From contig DASTQL010000007.1 of NCBI GenBank assembly GCA_035761805.1, forward strand, positions 1 to 24,500: a stretch of 24,500 bases of DNA, read 5' to 3'. Source of the stretch: DASTQL01 sp035761805 (lineage in GTDB: Bacteria > Actinomycetota > Actinomycetes > Jiangellales > Jiangellaceae). The notes beneath the pieces are model-generated. The model searched no databases. It had not been told where the DNA came from and worked only from the letters and a program-made list of their open reading frames with translations. Of this stretch, positions 15,098 through 22,086 are shown in pieces (the stretch's first letter is position 1; each line of letters starts with the position of its first letter). The position numbers were made by a program, and so were the translations under genes.

Positions 15098-16254
15098 CCA
15101 CGTACAACCCGACCCCGGAGGACCGCTTCTCCTTCGGCCTGTGGACCGTGGGGTGGCGCGGGGTGGACGTCTTCGGCACTGCCGTCCGGCCCGCGCTCGA
15201 CCCCGTCGAGGCCGTGCACCGGCTCGCCGAGCTGGGCGCGGCCGCCCTGACCTTCCACGACGACGACCTCGTCCCCGTCGACGCGGAGCGGGAGAGCACC
15301 CTCGACCGCTTCGGCAAGGCCCTGGCCGAGACCGGGCTCGGCGTCGAGATGGCGACGACGAACCTCTTCGGCCACGCGGTCTTCAAGGACGGCGGGCTCA
15401 CCGCCAACGACCGCGCCGTCCGCCGCTACGCCCTGGCCAAGGTGCTGCGCAACATCGATCTCGCGGCGCAGCTGGGCGCCCGGACCTACGTGCTCTGGGG
15501 CGGGCGCGAGGGGGCGGAGACCGGTGCGGCCAAGGACGTCGCCGCCGCCCTGGACCGCTACAAGGAGTCGATGGACCTGCTCTGCTCCTACGTACGGGAG
15601 CGAGGCTACGACATCAGGTTCGCCCTCGAGCCCAAGCCCAACGAGCCCCGGGGCGACATCCTGCTGCCGACGGTGGGTCACGCGCTGGCCTTCATCGACG
15701 AGCTCGACGAGCCGGACCGCGTCGGCCTCAACCCGGAGGTCGGGCACGAGGAGATGGCCGGGCTCAACTACGCCCACGGCATCGCCCAGGCCCTCTGGCA
15801 CGACAAGCTCTTCCACATCGACCTCAACGGCCAGCACGGGCCGCGCTACGACCAGGACCTGCGCTTCGGGGCCGGCAACCTGCGCGGGGCCTTCTGGGCG
15901 CTCGACGTGCTCGAGGGCGCCGGGTCGGGGCGGCGCTACGACGGGTACGTCCACTTCGACTACAAGCCACCCCGGACCGAGGACATGGACGGGGTCTGGG
16001 AGACGGCGCGGGCCTGCATGCACAACTACCTCGTGCTCCGGGACAAGGTGCGCGCCTTCCGGGCCGACCCGGAGGTCCACGAGGCGCTCGTTGCGGCGCG
16101 GGTGGCGGAGCTCGCGGAGCCGACGCTGGGGGCCGGCGAGTCCCTGGCCGAGCTGCGAGCGGAGGAACACGACCCGGAGGCGCTGGCCGCCCGCGGCATG
16201 GCCTTCGAGCGTCTGGACCAGCTGGCCATGGACCACCTGCTCGGGGTGCGCTGA
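15094..16254 (+). CDS. xylA: Xylose isomerase
   Basis: Converts D-xylose to D-xylulose (and glucose to fructose) with two divalent metal ions. 386 residues, the length of the Streptomyces-type class I enzyme. Catalytic residues are all present: FHDDD with His55 and Asp58, Glu179 and Lys181 in LEPKPNEP, Glu215 and His218 in NPEVGHEE, Asp243 in HIDLNGQHG, Asp253 and Asp255 in RYDQD, and Asp289 in HFDYKP. These align with the known metal ligands of the Streptomyces enzyme with shifts of only two residues. Start ATG 15094 lies seven bases after GGAGGTGG and overlaps the preceding stop; an upstream GTG frame inside that gene is rejected. A hairpin follows the stop, and an ebo-like operon begins 95 bp downstream. 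Confidence 0.97.
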   Translation: MTTYNPTPEDRFSFGLWTVGWRGVDVFGTAVRPALDPVEAVHRLAELGAAALTFHDDDLVPVDAERESTLDRFGKALAETGLGVEMATTNLFGHAVFKDGGLTANDRAVRRYALAKVLRNIDLAAQLGARTYVLWGGREGAETGAAKDVAAALDRYKESMDLLCSYVRERGYDIRFALEPKPNEPRGDILLPTVGHALAFIDELDEPDRVGLNPEVGHEEMAGLNYAHGIAQALWHDKLFHIDLNGQHGPRYDQDLRFGAGNLRGAFWALDVLEGAGSGRRYDGYVHFDYKPPRTEDMDGVWETARACMHNYLVLRDKVRAFRADPEVHEALVAARVAELAEPTLGAGESLAELRAEEHDPEALAARGMAFERLDQLAMDHLLGVR

Positions 16255-16260
16255 GCTCCG

Positions 16261-16297
16261 GGGGCCGGGCGGCGGGTTCCCTCCCCGCCCGGTCCCC
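16261..16297 (+). terminator. GC hairpin between xylA and the ebo-like operon
   Basis: GGGGCCGGGCGG (16261-16272) pairs with CCGCCCGGTCCCC (16285-16297), a 12-bp stem with one bulged T and a 12-base loop, without a T-run. It may end the sugar operon. I see no convincing promoter between it and the GTG at 16350, so read-through into the next operon is possible. Confidence 0.55.
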
Positions 16298-16349
16298 GGG
16301 AACCACAGCCCAGAGGGCACCCCGCGCCTGAGGCCGAGGAGGGCGTCCC

Positions 16350-17540
16350 GTGACGACGGCAACCGAGCAGGCAGCAGCCGAGCCACGGCGCCGGACCGGC
16401 GTGTGGTTCGTCGGGGCCCGGGGCTCGGTCGCCACCACCGCCACCGTGGGTGCGCTGGCTGTCCGTGCGGGGCTCGCGGGGCGCACCGGCCTGGTGGGTG
16501 AGCTCCCCGAGGTGGCGGCCGCCCGGCTGGGCGACCTCGGCGGTCTCGTCGTCGGCGGGCACGACGTGTCCGAGACGCCGATCGGCAAGCGGGCGGAGGC
16601 CCTCGCCGCGGGCGGAGTCCTCCCGTACGACCTGCCTCGGGCGCTCGCGGCCGAGCTCGCCGGGGTCGATGCCAGGATCCGCCCCGGGGTCAGCCCCGCT
16701 GACGTGCCGCAGCGCGAGACGGCCCGCGCGCTGGTGTCGGACCTGCAGTCCTTCCGCACCGCCCAGGGGCTGGACCGGGTGGTGGTCGTGGACGTCTCCA
16801 GCACCGAGCCGCCGGTGGGTGCGAGCCCGGTGCTCGACTCGCTCGACGAGCTGGAGCAGGCTCTGGACCGCGGGGAGTCCCCGCTGCCCGCCAGCTCCCT
16901 CTACGCCTACGCCGCCTTCCGCGCGGGGTGCCCGCTGGTGGCGTTCACCCCCAGTCCCGGGCCCCGGCCGGCCGCGCTGGGTGAGCTCGCCCGGGAGTGC
17001 CGCCTGCCCTGGGCCGGCTGCGACGGCAAGACCGGTGAGACGCTGCTGAAGACCGCGCTGGCACCGGTCTTCGCGACCCGCGCCCTGCGGGTGCTGTCCT
17101 GGGCTTCCGTCAACCTGCTGGGCGGAGGTGACGGGGCCACGCTGGCCGACCCCGCCGCCGTGGCCAGCAAGACCGCCACCAAGGGCCGCGGGCTCGAGGT
17201 GATCCTCGGCGAGCAGGTCGACGGGCCCATGCACATCGACTACGTCGAGGACCTCGGCGAGTGGAAGACGGCCTGGGACCACGTCTCCTTCGAGGGCTTC
17301 CTGGGCACACGGATGTCCCTGCAGTTCACCTGGCAGGGCTGCGACTCGGCGCTCGCCGCGCCTCTGGTGCTCGACCTCGTGCGCCTGGTCGCCCGGGCCC
17401 ACCAGGTCGGTGAGGTCGGTCCGCTCACCGCACTGGGCTTCTTCTTCAAGGACCCGGCGGGCAGCGACGAGCACCGGCTGTCGGCCCAGTGGGACGCCCT
17501 CTGCGCCTGGTGCGCGCGACTCGGCGAGGCCGACCGGTGA
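16350..17540 (+). CDS. Inositol-3-phosphate synthase family protein (INO1-like)
   Basis: 396-residue homologue of myo-inositol-phosphate synthase, which cyclises glucose 6-phosphate with bound NAD+. The NAD-binding GARGSVATT (residues 22-30) opens the protein, with SSTEPP near 150. GCDGKTGETLLKT (about 223) corresponds to the family's D-x-K-x-G-x-T segment. SKTATK (about 273) and EWKTAWD (about 305) supply lysines at the places of the catalytic lysines, and CDSALAAPLVLDLVRL matches the conserved C-terminal helix. GTG 16350 follows GAGGAGGG (16336-16343). It overlaps the UbiA-like gene by four bases and heads the ebo-like operon. It may be the cell's ordinary inositol synthase, but its operon points to a special cyclitol phosphate. 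In canonical ebo clusters a dehydroquinate-synthase-like cyclase (EboD) is found instead. Confidence 0.88.
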   Translation: MTTATEQAAAEPRRRTGVWFVGARGSVATTATVGALAVRAGLAGRTGLVGELPEVAAARLGDLGGLVVGGHDVSETPIGKRAEALAAGGVLPYDLPRALAAELAGVDARIRPGVSPADVPQRETARALVSDLQSFRTAQGLDRVVVVDVSSTEPPVGASPVLDSLDELEQALDRGESPLPASSLYAYAAFRAGCPLVAFTPSPGPRPAALGELARECRLPWAGCDGKTGETLLKTALAPVFATRALRVLSWASVNLLGGGDGATLADPAAVASKTATKGRGLEVILGEQVDGPMHIDYVEDLGEWKTAWDHVSFEGFLGTRMSLQFTWQGCDSALAAPLVLDLVRLVARAHQVGEVGPLTALGFFFKDPAGSDEHRLSAQWDALCAWCARLGEADR

Positions 17541-18400
17541 CCACCGTCCGCGACCTCGCCGAGCTGGTCAGGCTCCCCGCGGTGCTGACGGTGCCCGGCG
17601 ACGTCCTCGCCGGCGCCGCCGCCGCCGGGTGGCCGTACGGCCGGCGTACCTGGGCCCTGCCGGTCGCCTCCACCTGCCTCTACTGGGCAGGGATGGCGCT
17701 CAACGACTACGCCGACCGGGACCTCGACGCGACCGAGCGGCCGGAGCGGCCGATCCCGTCCGGACGGGTCCGGCCCGCCCACGCCCTCGGCCTGGCGGCC
17801 GCGCTGACGGCGGCCGGTGTCGCGGCCGCCGGCCTCGTCGGCGGCCGGCCGGCCCTGCGGGTGACCATCCCGCTCGCCGGCGCCGTGTGGGCCTACGACC
17901 TGCTCGCCAAGCGCGGCCCGGCCGGCCCCGCCGTCATGGCGACGGCCCGGGGCCTCGACGTCGTGCTCGGGGCAAGGGGCGACCTGCGACGCGTGGCCCT
18001 CCCGGCAGCCGTCGTGGCCGGGCACACGGTAGGGGTGACCGCGCTGAGCCGGGGTGAGGTCACGGGCGCCCGGCCGGCCGTGGCAGCCGGGGCACTGGCG
18101 GGCACCCTGTGCGCAGCCGCCGCGACCGGGTTCCCGCCGGCGGGCAGGCCGCCCCGGTCCTCGCTGGCCGCCGCTGCGCTCGCGGCGACCTACGCCCTGA
18201 CCGTCGGGGTCTCACAGGCCCGGGCGCTCGGCTCCCCCGACGCCAGGACGGTGCGCCGAGCCACCGGCGCCGGTGTCCGCGGGCTGATCCCGCTCCAGGC
18301 CGCCCTGGTGGCGCGGTCCGGGTCCGTCGTCACGGCCGCCGGGCTGGTCGCCGCGGGCCCGCTCGCCCGCCGGGCCGCGAGGGTGGTGTCACCGACGTGA
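17537..18400 (+). CDS. eboC: UbiA-like prenyltransferase, EboC type
   Basis: 287-residue integral membrane protein of the UbiA superfamily, whose members transfer prenyl groups from diphosphates to aromatic or polar acceptors. The first Asp-rich motif is intact in NDYADRDLDATERPERPIPSGRV (about residues 55-77), and this whole segment is characteristic of the EboC/SCO3242-like branch. The remainder is Ala/Val/Leu-rich with about seven to nine predicted helices. The second Asp-rich motif of ordinary UbiA enzymes is not seen; the equivalent loop appears to read TALSRGEVTG. Start GTG 17537 overlaps the cyclase stop by four bases, and the stop overlaps the next gene by four. In context it could lipid-tag the product of the adjacent cyclase for movement to or across the membrane; this is inference. 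Confidence 0.85.
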   Translation: MTTVRDLAELVRLPAVLTVPGDVLAGAAAAGWPYGRRTWALPVASTCLYWAGMALNDYADRDLDATERPERPIPSGRVRPAHALGLAAALTAAGVAAAGLVGGRPALRVTIPLAGAVWAYDLLAKRGPAGPAVMATARGLDVVLGARGDLRRVALPAAVVAGHTVGVTALSRGEVTGARPAVAAGALAGTLCAAAATGFPPAGRPPRSSLAAAALAATYALTVGVSQARALGSPDARTVRRATGAGVRGLIPLQAALVARSGSVVTAAGLVAAGPLARRAARVVSPT

Positions 18401-19284
18401 CCCTGCGCTTCGGCTACGGCACCAACGGCTTCGGCAGCCACCGGCTCCGCGACGCACTGGCCGTCATCGCCGGCCTGGGCTACGACGGGGTCGCCCTCAC
18501 TCTCGACCACCCCCACCTCGACCCCTTCGACGCCTACCTGGCGCGCCGGACCGCTGAGGTCGCGCGCCGGCTGCAGGACCTCGGGCTGGCAGTCGTCGTC
18601 GAGACGGGCGCCCGGTACGTCCTCGACCCGTGGCGGAAGCACGAGCCCACCCTCGTGTCGGCCGACGGCCGGGGGCGTCGCGTGGACCTGCTCCGCCGGG
18701 CCGTCCGGGTCGCCGCCGACCTCGGCGCCGAGGCGATCAGCTTCTGGTCCGGCACGCTGCCCGATCGCGTGCACCGCGAGCAGGGCTGGCACTGGCTGGT
18801 CGACGGCGTCGCGCTCGTCGTCGAGGAGGCCGAGCGGCGTGGCGTCACCTGCGCCTTCGAACCGGAGCCCGGCATGTTCGTCGACACCCTCGACGGCGTG
18901 CTCGAGCTCCGGCGCCGGCTGGGGGAGGGACACGACCGCCTGCGGGTCACGCTCGACCTGGGCCACTGCGTGTGCGTGGAGGAGGAACCCGTCGACCGGG
19001 TCGTCCGGCGGGCCGGGCCGCTGCTGGCCAACGTCCAGGTGGACGACATGCGGCGGGGTACGCACGAGCACCTCGAGCTCGGCGACGGCGAGCTCGACCT
19101 CCCCGCGGCGCTCGGGGCCCTCCTCGACGTGGGCTACCGCGGTCTGGCGGCGATGGAGCTGCCCCGCCACGGCCACGCCGCGCCCGTCGTGGCCGAGCGA
19201 TCGCTGGCGCGCCTGCGGGCCGCCCTCGAGGCGTCCCTCCGGCGCCGCCCCCTCGTCCCCACGGCTCCGGAGGTGCACCCGTGA
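18397..19284 (+). CDS. Sugar phosphate isomerase/epimerase family TIM barrel, EboE-related
   Basis: 295-residue xylose-isomerase-like TIM-barrel protein (AP endonuclease 2 superfamily). These proteins usually bind one or two metal ions and isomerise, epimerise or dehydrate sugars or inositols. It begins LRFGYGTNGFGSHRL. Candidate metal ligands are Glu in CAFEPEPGMFVDT (about residue 154), Asp/His in LDLGHCVC, the Asp pair in VQVDDMRRGTHEH, and Glu in AAMELPRHGH near the C-terminus. The YGTN and FEPEPG motifs recur in the EboE gene downstream, so the two look like distant paralogues. GTG 18397 overlaps the EboC stop by four bases, and its stop overlaps EboA by four. Substrate unknown; it probably acts on the operon's cyclitol or sugar intermediate. 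Confidence 0.85.
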   Translation: MTLRFGYGTNGFGSHRLRDALAVIAGLGYDGVALTLDHPHLDPFDAYLARRTAEVARRLQDLGLAVVVETGARYVLDPWRKHEPTLVSADGRGRRVDLLRRAVRVAADLGAEAISFWSGTLPDRVHREQGWHWLVDGVALVVEEAERRGVTCAFEPEPGMFVDTLDGVLELRRRLGEGHDRLRVTLDLGHCVCVEEEPVDRVVRRAGPLLANVQVDDMRRGTHEHLELGDGELDLPAALGALLDVGYRGLAAMELPRHGHAAPVVAERSLARLRAALEASLRRRPLVPTAPEVHP

Positions 19285-20045
19285 CCCGACCACACCCCGC
19301 CCCGGACCCCGCCACCCTCGCGGTGCTCGACGACCGCGCCCGGGAGCGGCTGACGACGCTGCTGGATGACGTGGCCCGAGACCCGCTGCGGGTCCGCCGG
19401 CACTTCCCGTCGGCCGCCCGTGAGGTCGCGCGGGGTCCGCTCGACCCGACGGACCCGGACGGCCTGCTCGGCCCGACGCTCGACGACGCCGTCCGCGAGG
19501 GCCTGCTGGTCGCGCTCGCCGACGCGCTCCACGGCGACCCGGACCGGCTGGCCGTCGAGGTGGGCGACCTCTACCGCTACGGCGACGCGGCCGAGAAGCG
19601 GGCCGTGCTCCGCGCCCTCCCCAGGCTCGACGGCATCGGCGACGAAGGGCTGCCCCTCGTGGCCGACGCGTTGCGCACCAACGACGTCCGGCTGGTCGCC
19701 GCCGCCCTCGGCCCGTACGGCGCGGACCGGCTCGACCCCGCGGCCTGGCGGCAGGGCGTCCTCAAGTGCCTGTTCGTGGGTGTCCCGCTCGCCGCTGTTG
19801 CCGGGCTGGACCGGCGCGCGGACGAGGAGCTGGCCGGCATGGTGGCCCGCTACGTCCACGAGCGCGTCGCCGCCGGGCGGGACGTCCCGGAGGACGCCTG
19901 GCTGGTCCTCGACCGGTTCCCGGATGCGCTCCGGGCGACCGGTCTGGCCGACGAGCTCCACTCGCCGCACGCCGACCGGCGGGACGCCGCGCGACGGGCG
20001 CTGGGCGGCCGCACCCTCCCGTACCCCGGAAGCCAGGAGGACTGA
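19281..20045 (+). CDS. eboA: EboA-like protein
   Basis: 254-residue soluble protein, predicted mostly helical, of the EboA family (no known enzyme activity). Recognised by LYRYGDAAEKRAVLRALPRL (about residues 95-114), ADALRTNDVRLVAAALGPY, WRQGVLKCLFVGVPLAAV and the closing Asp/Arg-rich helices (ADEELAGMVARYVHERVAAGR). No signal peptide or membrane segment is visible, so it should be cytosolic, perhaps a scaffold or carrier for the pathway. Its helical, repeat-like build recalls HEAT-type proteins, but I cannot confirm that. GTG 19281 overlaps the previous stop by four bases, and its stop shares a base with the EboB start (TGATG). In cyanobacteria the ebo genes are needed for moving a scytonemin precursor to the periplasm. 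Confidence 0.82.
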   Translation: MTRPHPAPDPATLAVLDDRARERLTTLLDDVARDPLRVRRHFPSAAREVARGPLDPTDPDGLLGPTLDDAVREGLLVALADALHGDPDRLAVEVGDLYRYGDAAEKRAVLRALPRLDGIGDEGLPLVADALRTNDVRLVAAALGPYGADRLDPAAWRQGVLKCLFVGVPLAAVAGLDRRADEELAGMVARYVHERVAAGRDVPEDAWLVLDRFPDALRATGLADELHSPHADRRDAARRALGGRTLPYPGSQED

Positions 20046-20917
20046 TGCGCATCTTCGATCCGCACATCCACATGACGTCACGGACCACGGACGACTACGA
20101 GGCGATGCACGCGGCCGGGATCCGGGCGCTCGTGGAGCCGGCGTTCTGGCTGGGCCAGCCCCGTACGGGCGTGAGCTCCTTCACGGACTACTTCGACTCC
20201 CTCGTCGGGTGGGAGCGGTTCCGCGCCGCGCAGTTCGGCATCGCCCACCACGCGACGATCGCGCTCAACCCCAAGGAGGCCAACGACCCCCGGTGCGTCC
20301 CGGTGCTGGACGTCCTCGAGCGGTACCTCGTCAAGGACGGCGTCGTCGCCGTGGGGGAGGTCGGCTTCGACTCGATGACGGCCGAGGAGGAGTCGGCATT
20401 CCGGCGCCAGCTGGAGCTGGCCGGCGAGCACGACCTACCCGTCCTCGTGCACACCCCGCACCGCGACAAGCTCGCCGGGACCCGGCGCACGCTGGAACTG
20501 GTCGCCGAGAGCGGCCTGTCCCCCGAACGGGTCCTCGTCGACCATCTGAACGAGACGACGGTGACGCTCGTGGACGAGGTCGGTTGCTGGGCCGGCTTCT
20601 CCATCTACCCGGACACCAAGATGGACGAGTACCGGATGGTGCGGATCCTGCAGGAGCGCGGGCCGGACCGCGTGCTCGTCAACTCCGCGGCCGACTGGGG
20701 GCGCAGCGACCCGCTCAAGACCCGCAAGACAGGGGACGCCATGCTCGCCGCCGGCTTCACCGACGACGACGTCGACCGGGTGCTCTGGCGCAACCCCGTC
20801 GACTTCTTCGGGCAGAGCGGACGGCTCCTGCTCGACCTGCCCGAGCGGGCCGCCGCCGACACCTTCGAAGGCAACTCGCTGCTCCGCGGCGAGCGCGCCA
20901 CTGCGGGGACGGCCTGA
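20045..20917 (+). CDS. eboB: TatD-like metal-dependent hydrolase, EboB type
   Basis: 290-residue amidohydrolase-superfamily TIM barrel. The N-terminal FDPHIHM (residues 4-10) gives the D-x-H-x-H metal pair His7/His9. GEVGFD (about 103-108) supplies the bridging Glu, LVHTPH (about 134-139) and VDHLNE (about 164-169) the further histidines, and NSAADWG (about 219-225) the catalytic Asp. All expected metal ligands are thus in place, and hydrolysis of an unknown bond is likely. ATG 20045 overlaps the EboA stop by one base, with AGGAGGA just upstream; the stop overlaps the EboE start in the same TGATG way. TatD proteins are often nucleases, but this EboB branch, defined by FDPHIHMTSRTTDDYE, belongs with the metabolite-traffic cluster. 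Confidence 0.88.
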   Translation: MRIFDPHIHMTSRTTDDYEAMHAAGIRALVEPAFWLGQPRTGVSSFTDYFDSLVGWERFRAAQFGIAHHATIALNPKEANDPRCVPVLDVLERYLVKDGVVAVGEVGFDSMTAEEESAFRRQLELAGEHDLPVLVHTPHRDKLAGTRRTLELVAESGLSPERVLVDHLNETTVTLVDEVGCWAGFSIYPDTKMDEYRMVRILQERGPDRVLVNSAADWGRSDPLKTRKTGDAMLAAGFTDDDVDRVLWRNPVDFFGQSGRLLLDLPERAAADTFEGNSLLRGERATAGTA

Positions 20918-22086
20918 TGCGGTTCCGGCACCGCGACGGCACCACCGTCCATCTCGCGTACGGCACGAACGTCCACCCCGCCGAGGACGTCGACGGCCTG
21001 GTGGGGCAGCTGCGCCGGTACGGCGGGGGAGTCCGCGCCGCCCTCGGCGTCGACCGGGTCGGGCTCGGCCTGTGGCTGCCGGCCCGCGCCGCCGCTCAGC
21101 TGGCCTCCGCCCCCCGCGAGGTGGAACGCGTCCGCACCGTCCTCGACCTGCACGGCCTCGAGGTGGTGACCGTCAACGCGTTCCCCTACGGCGGCTTCCA
21201 CGCGCCGGTGGTCAAGCGGGCGGTCTACCGTCCGGACTGGGCCGAGCGGGCCCGGCTCGACTACACCCTGGACTGCGCCCGCGTGCTGGCCAGGCTGCTG
21301 CCCGACGACGCGGTGCGCGGCAGCATCTCGACGCTGCCGCTCGGCTGGCGCGCTCCCTGGTACGGCGACCGCCACGAGGTCGCCCTGGGCCTGCTCGGCC
21401 GGCTCGCCGACGGTCTGGCCAAGGTCGCGGCCGACGCCGGGAGACCGGTGAGGGTCGGGTTCGAGCCCGAGCCTGGATGCGTCGTCGAGACCGCTGCCGA
21501 CGCGGTCGAGCGGCTGGCCGGCGTCGACCGGGAGTACCTCGGCGTCTGCTTCGACATCTGCCACCTGGCCGTCGGCTTCGAGGACGCCGGCGAGGCCGTG
21601 GCGGCGGTGACGGCCGCCGGGCTGCCGGTCGTCAAGGCGCAACCGGCCGCCGCCCTGCACGCAGAGTCGCCCTCCGAGCCTGCCACCCGGGAGGCGCTGG
21701 CGGCCTTCGCCGAGGACCGCTTCCTGCACCAGGTGCGGGAGCGCCGCGGGCGCCGCGTCTCCGGCCGCGACGACCTGCCCGACGCGCTGGACGAGGGGCG
21801 CCCCCTGCCCGGCCGCGGGCCCTGGCGGGTGCACTTCCACGTCCCCGTCCACGCCGACCCGGCGCCCCCGCTGCGCAGCACGCGCGATGAGCTGGTCCGC
21901 GCCCTGGGCGTCCTGGTCGGCGGGCCGGCACCGGTGACCGACCACCTCGAGGTGGAGACCTACACCTGGACCGTCCTGCCGCTCGGGCAGCGCCCGGTCG
22001 ACGAGGCCGGCCTCGTCGCCGGGCTGGCCGCCGAGCTGGGGTGGGTCCGCGACCGGCTGCTCGACGCGGGCCTGGAGGCCGCGTGA
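20917..22086 (+). CDS. eboE: Metabolite traffic protein EboE, TIM-barrel sugar isomerase-like
   Basis: 389-residue protein with a xylose-isomerase-like TIM barrel and a C-terminal extension. LAYGTNVHPAED opens the barrel. VGFEPEPGCVVET (about residues 180-192) and YLGVCFDICHLAVGFED (about 207-223) hold likely metal ligands Glu, Asp and His, and VKAQPAAALH follows. The end of the protein (WRVHFHVPVHAD..., then HLEVETYTWTVLP) is typical of EboE. ATG 20917 shares the sequence TGATG with the EboB stop, and its stop overlaps EboF by four bases. The related gene at 18397 shares YGTN and FEPEPG. Chemistry unknown; presumably isomerisation or cleavage of a sugar-derived intermediate before export. 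Confidence 0.87.
   Translation: MRFRHRDGTTVHLAYGTNVHPAEDVDGLVGQLRRYGGGVRAALGVDRVGLGLWLPARAAAQLASAPREVERVRTVLDLHGLEVVTVNAFPYGGFHAPVVKRAVYRPDWAERARLDYTLDCARVLARLLPDDAVRGSISTLPLGWRAPWYGDRHEVALGLLGRLADGLAKVAADAGRPVRVGFEPEPGCVVETAADAVERLAGVDREYLGVCFDICHLAVGFEDAGEAVAAVTAAGLPVVKAQPAAALHAESPSEPATREALAAFAEDRFLHQVRERRGRRVSGRDDLPDALDEGRPLPGRGPWRVHFHVPVHADPAPPLRSTRDELVRALGVLVGGPAPVTDHLEVETYTWTVLPLGQRPVDEAGLVAGLAAELGWVRDRLLDAGLEAA

Noticed and set aside
16350..17540. Reading the cyclase as evidence for a mycothiol or phosphatidylinositol locus
   Set aside because: No glycosyltransferase MshA, inositol monophosphatase or PI synthase lies nearby; neighbours are ebo-type genes.
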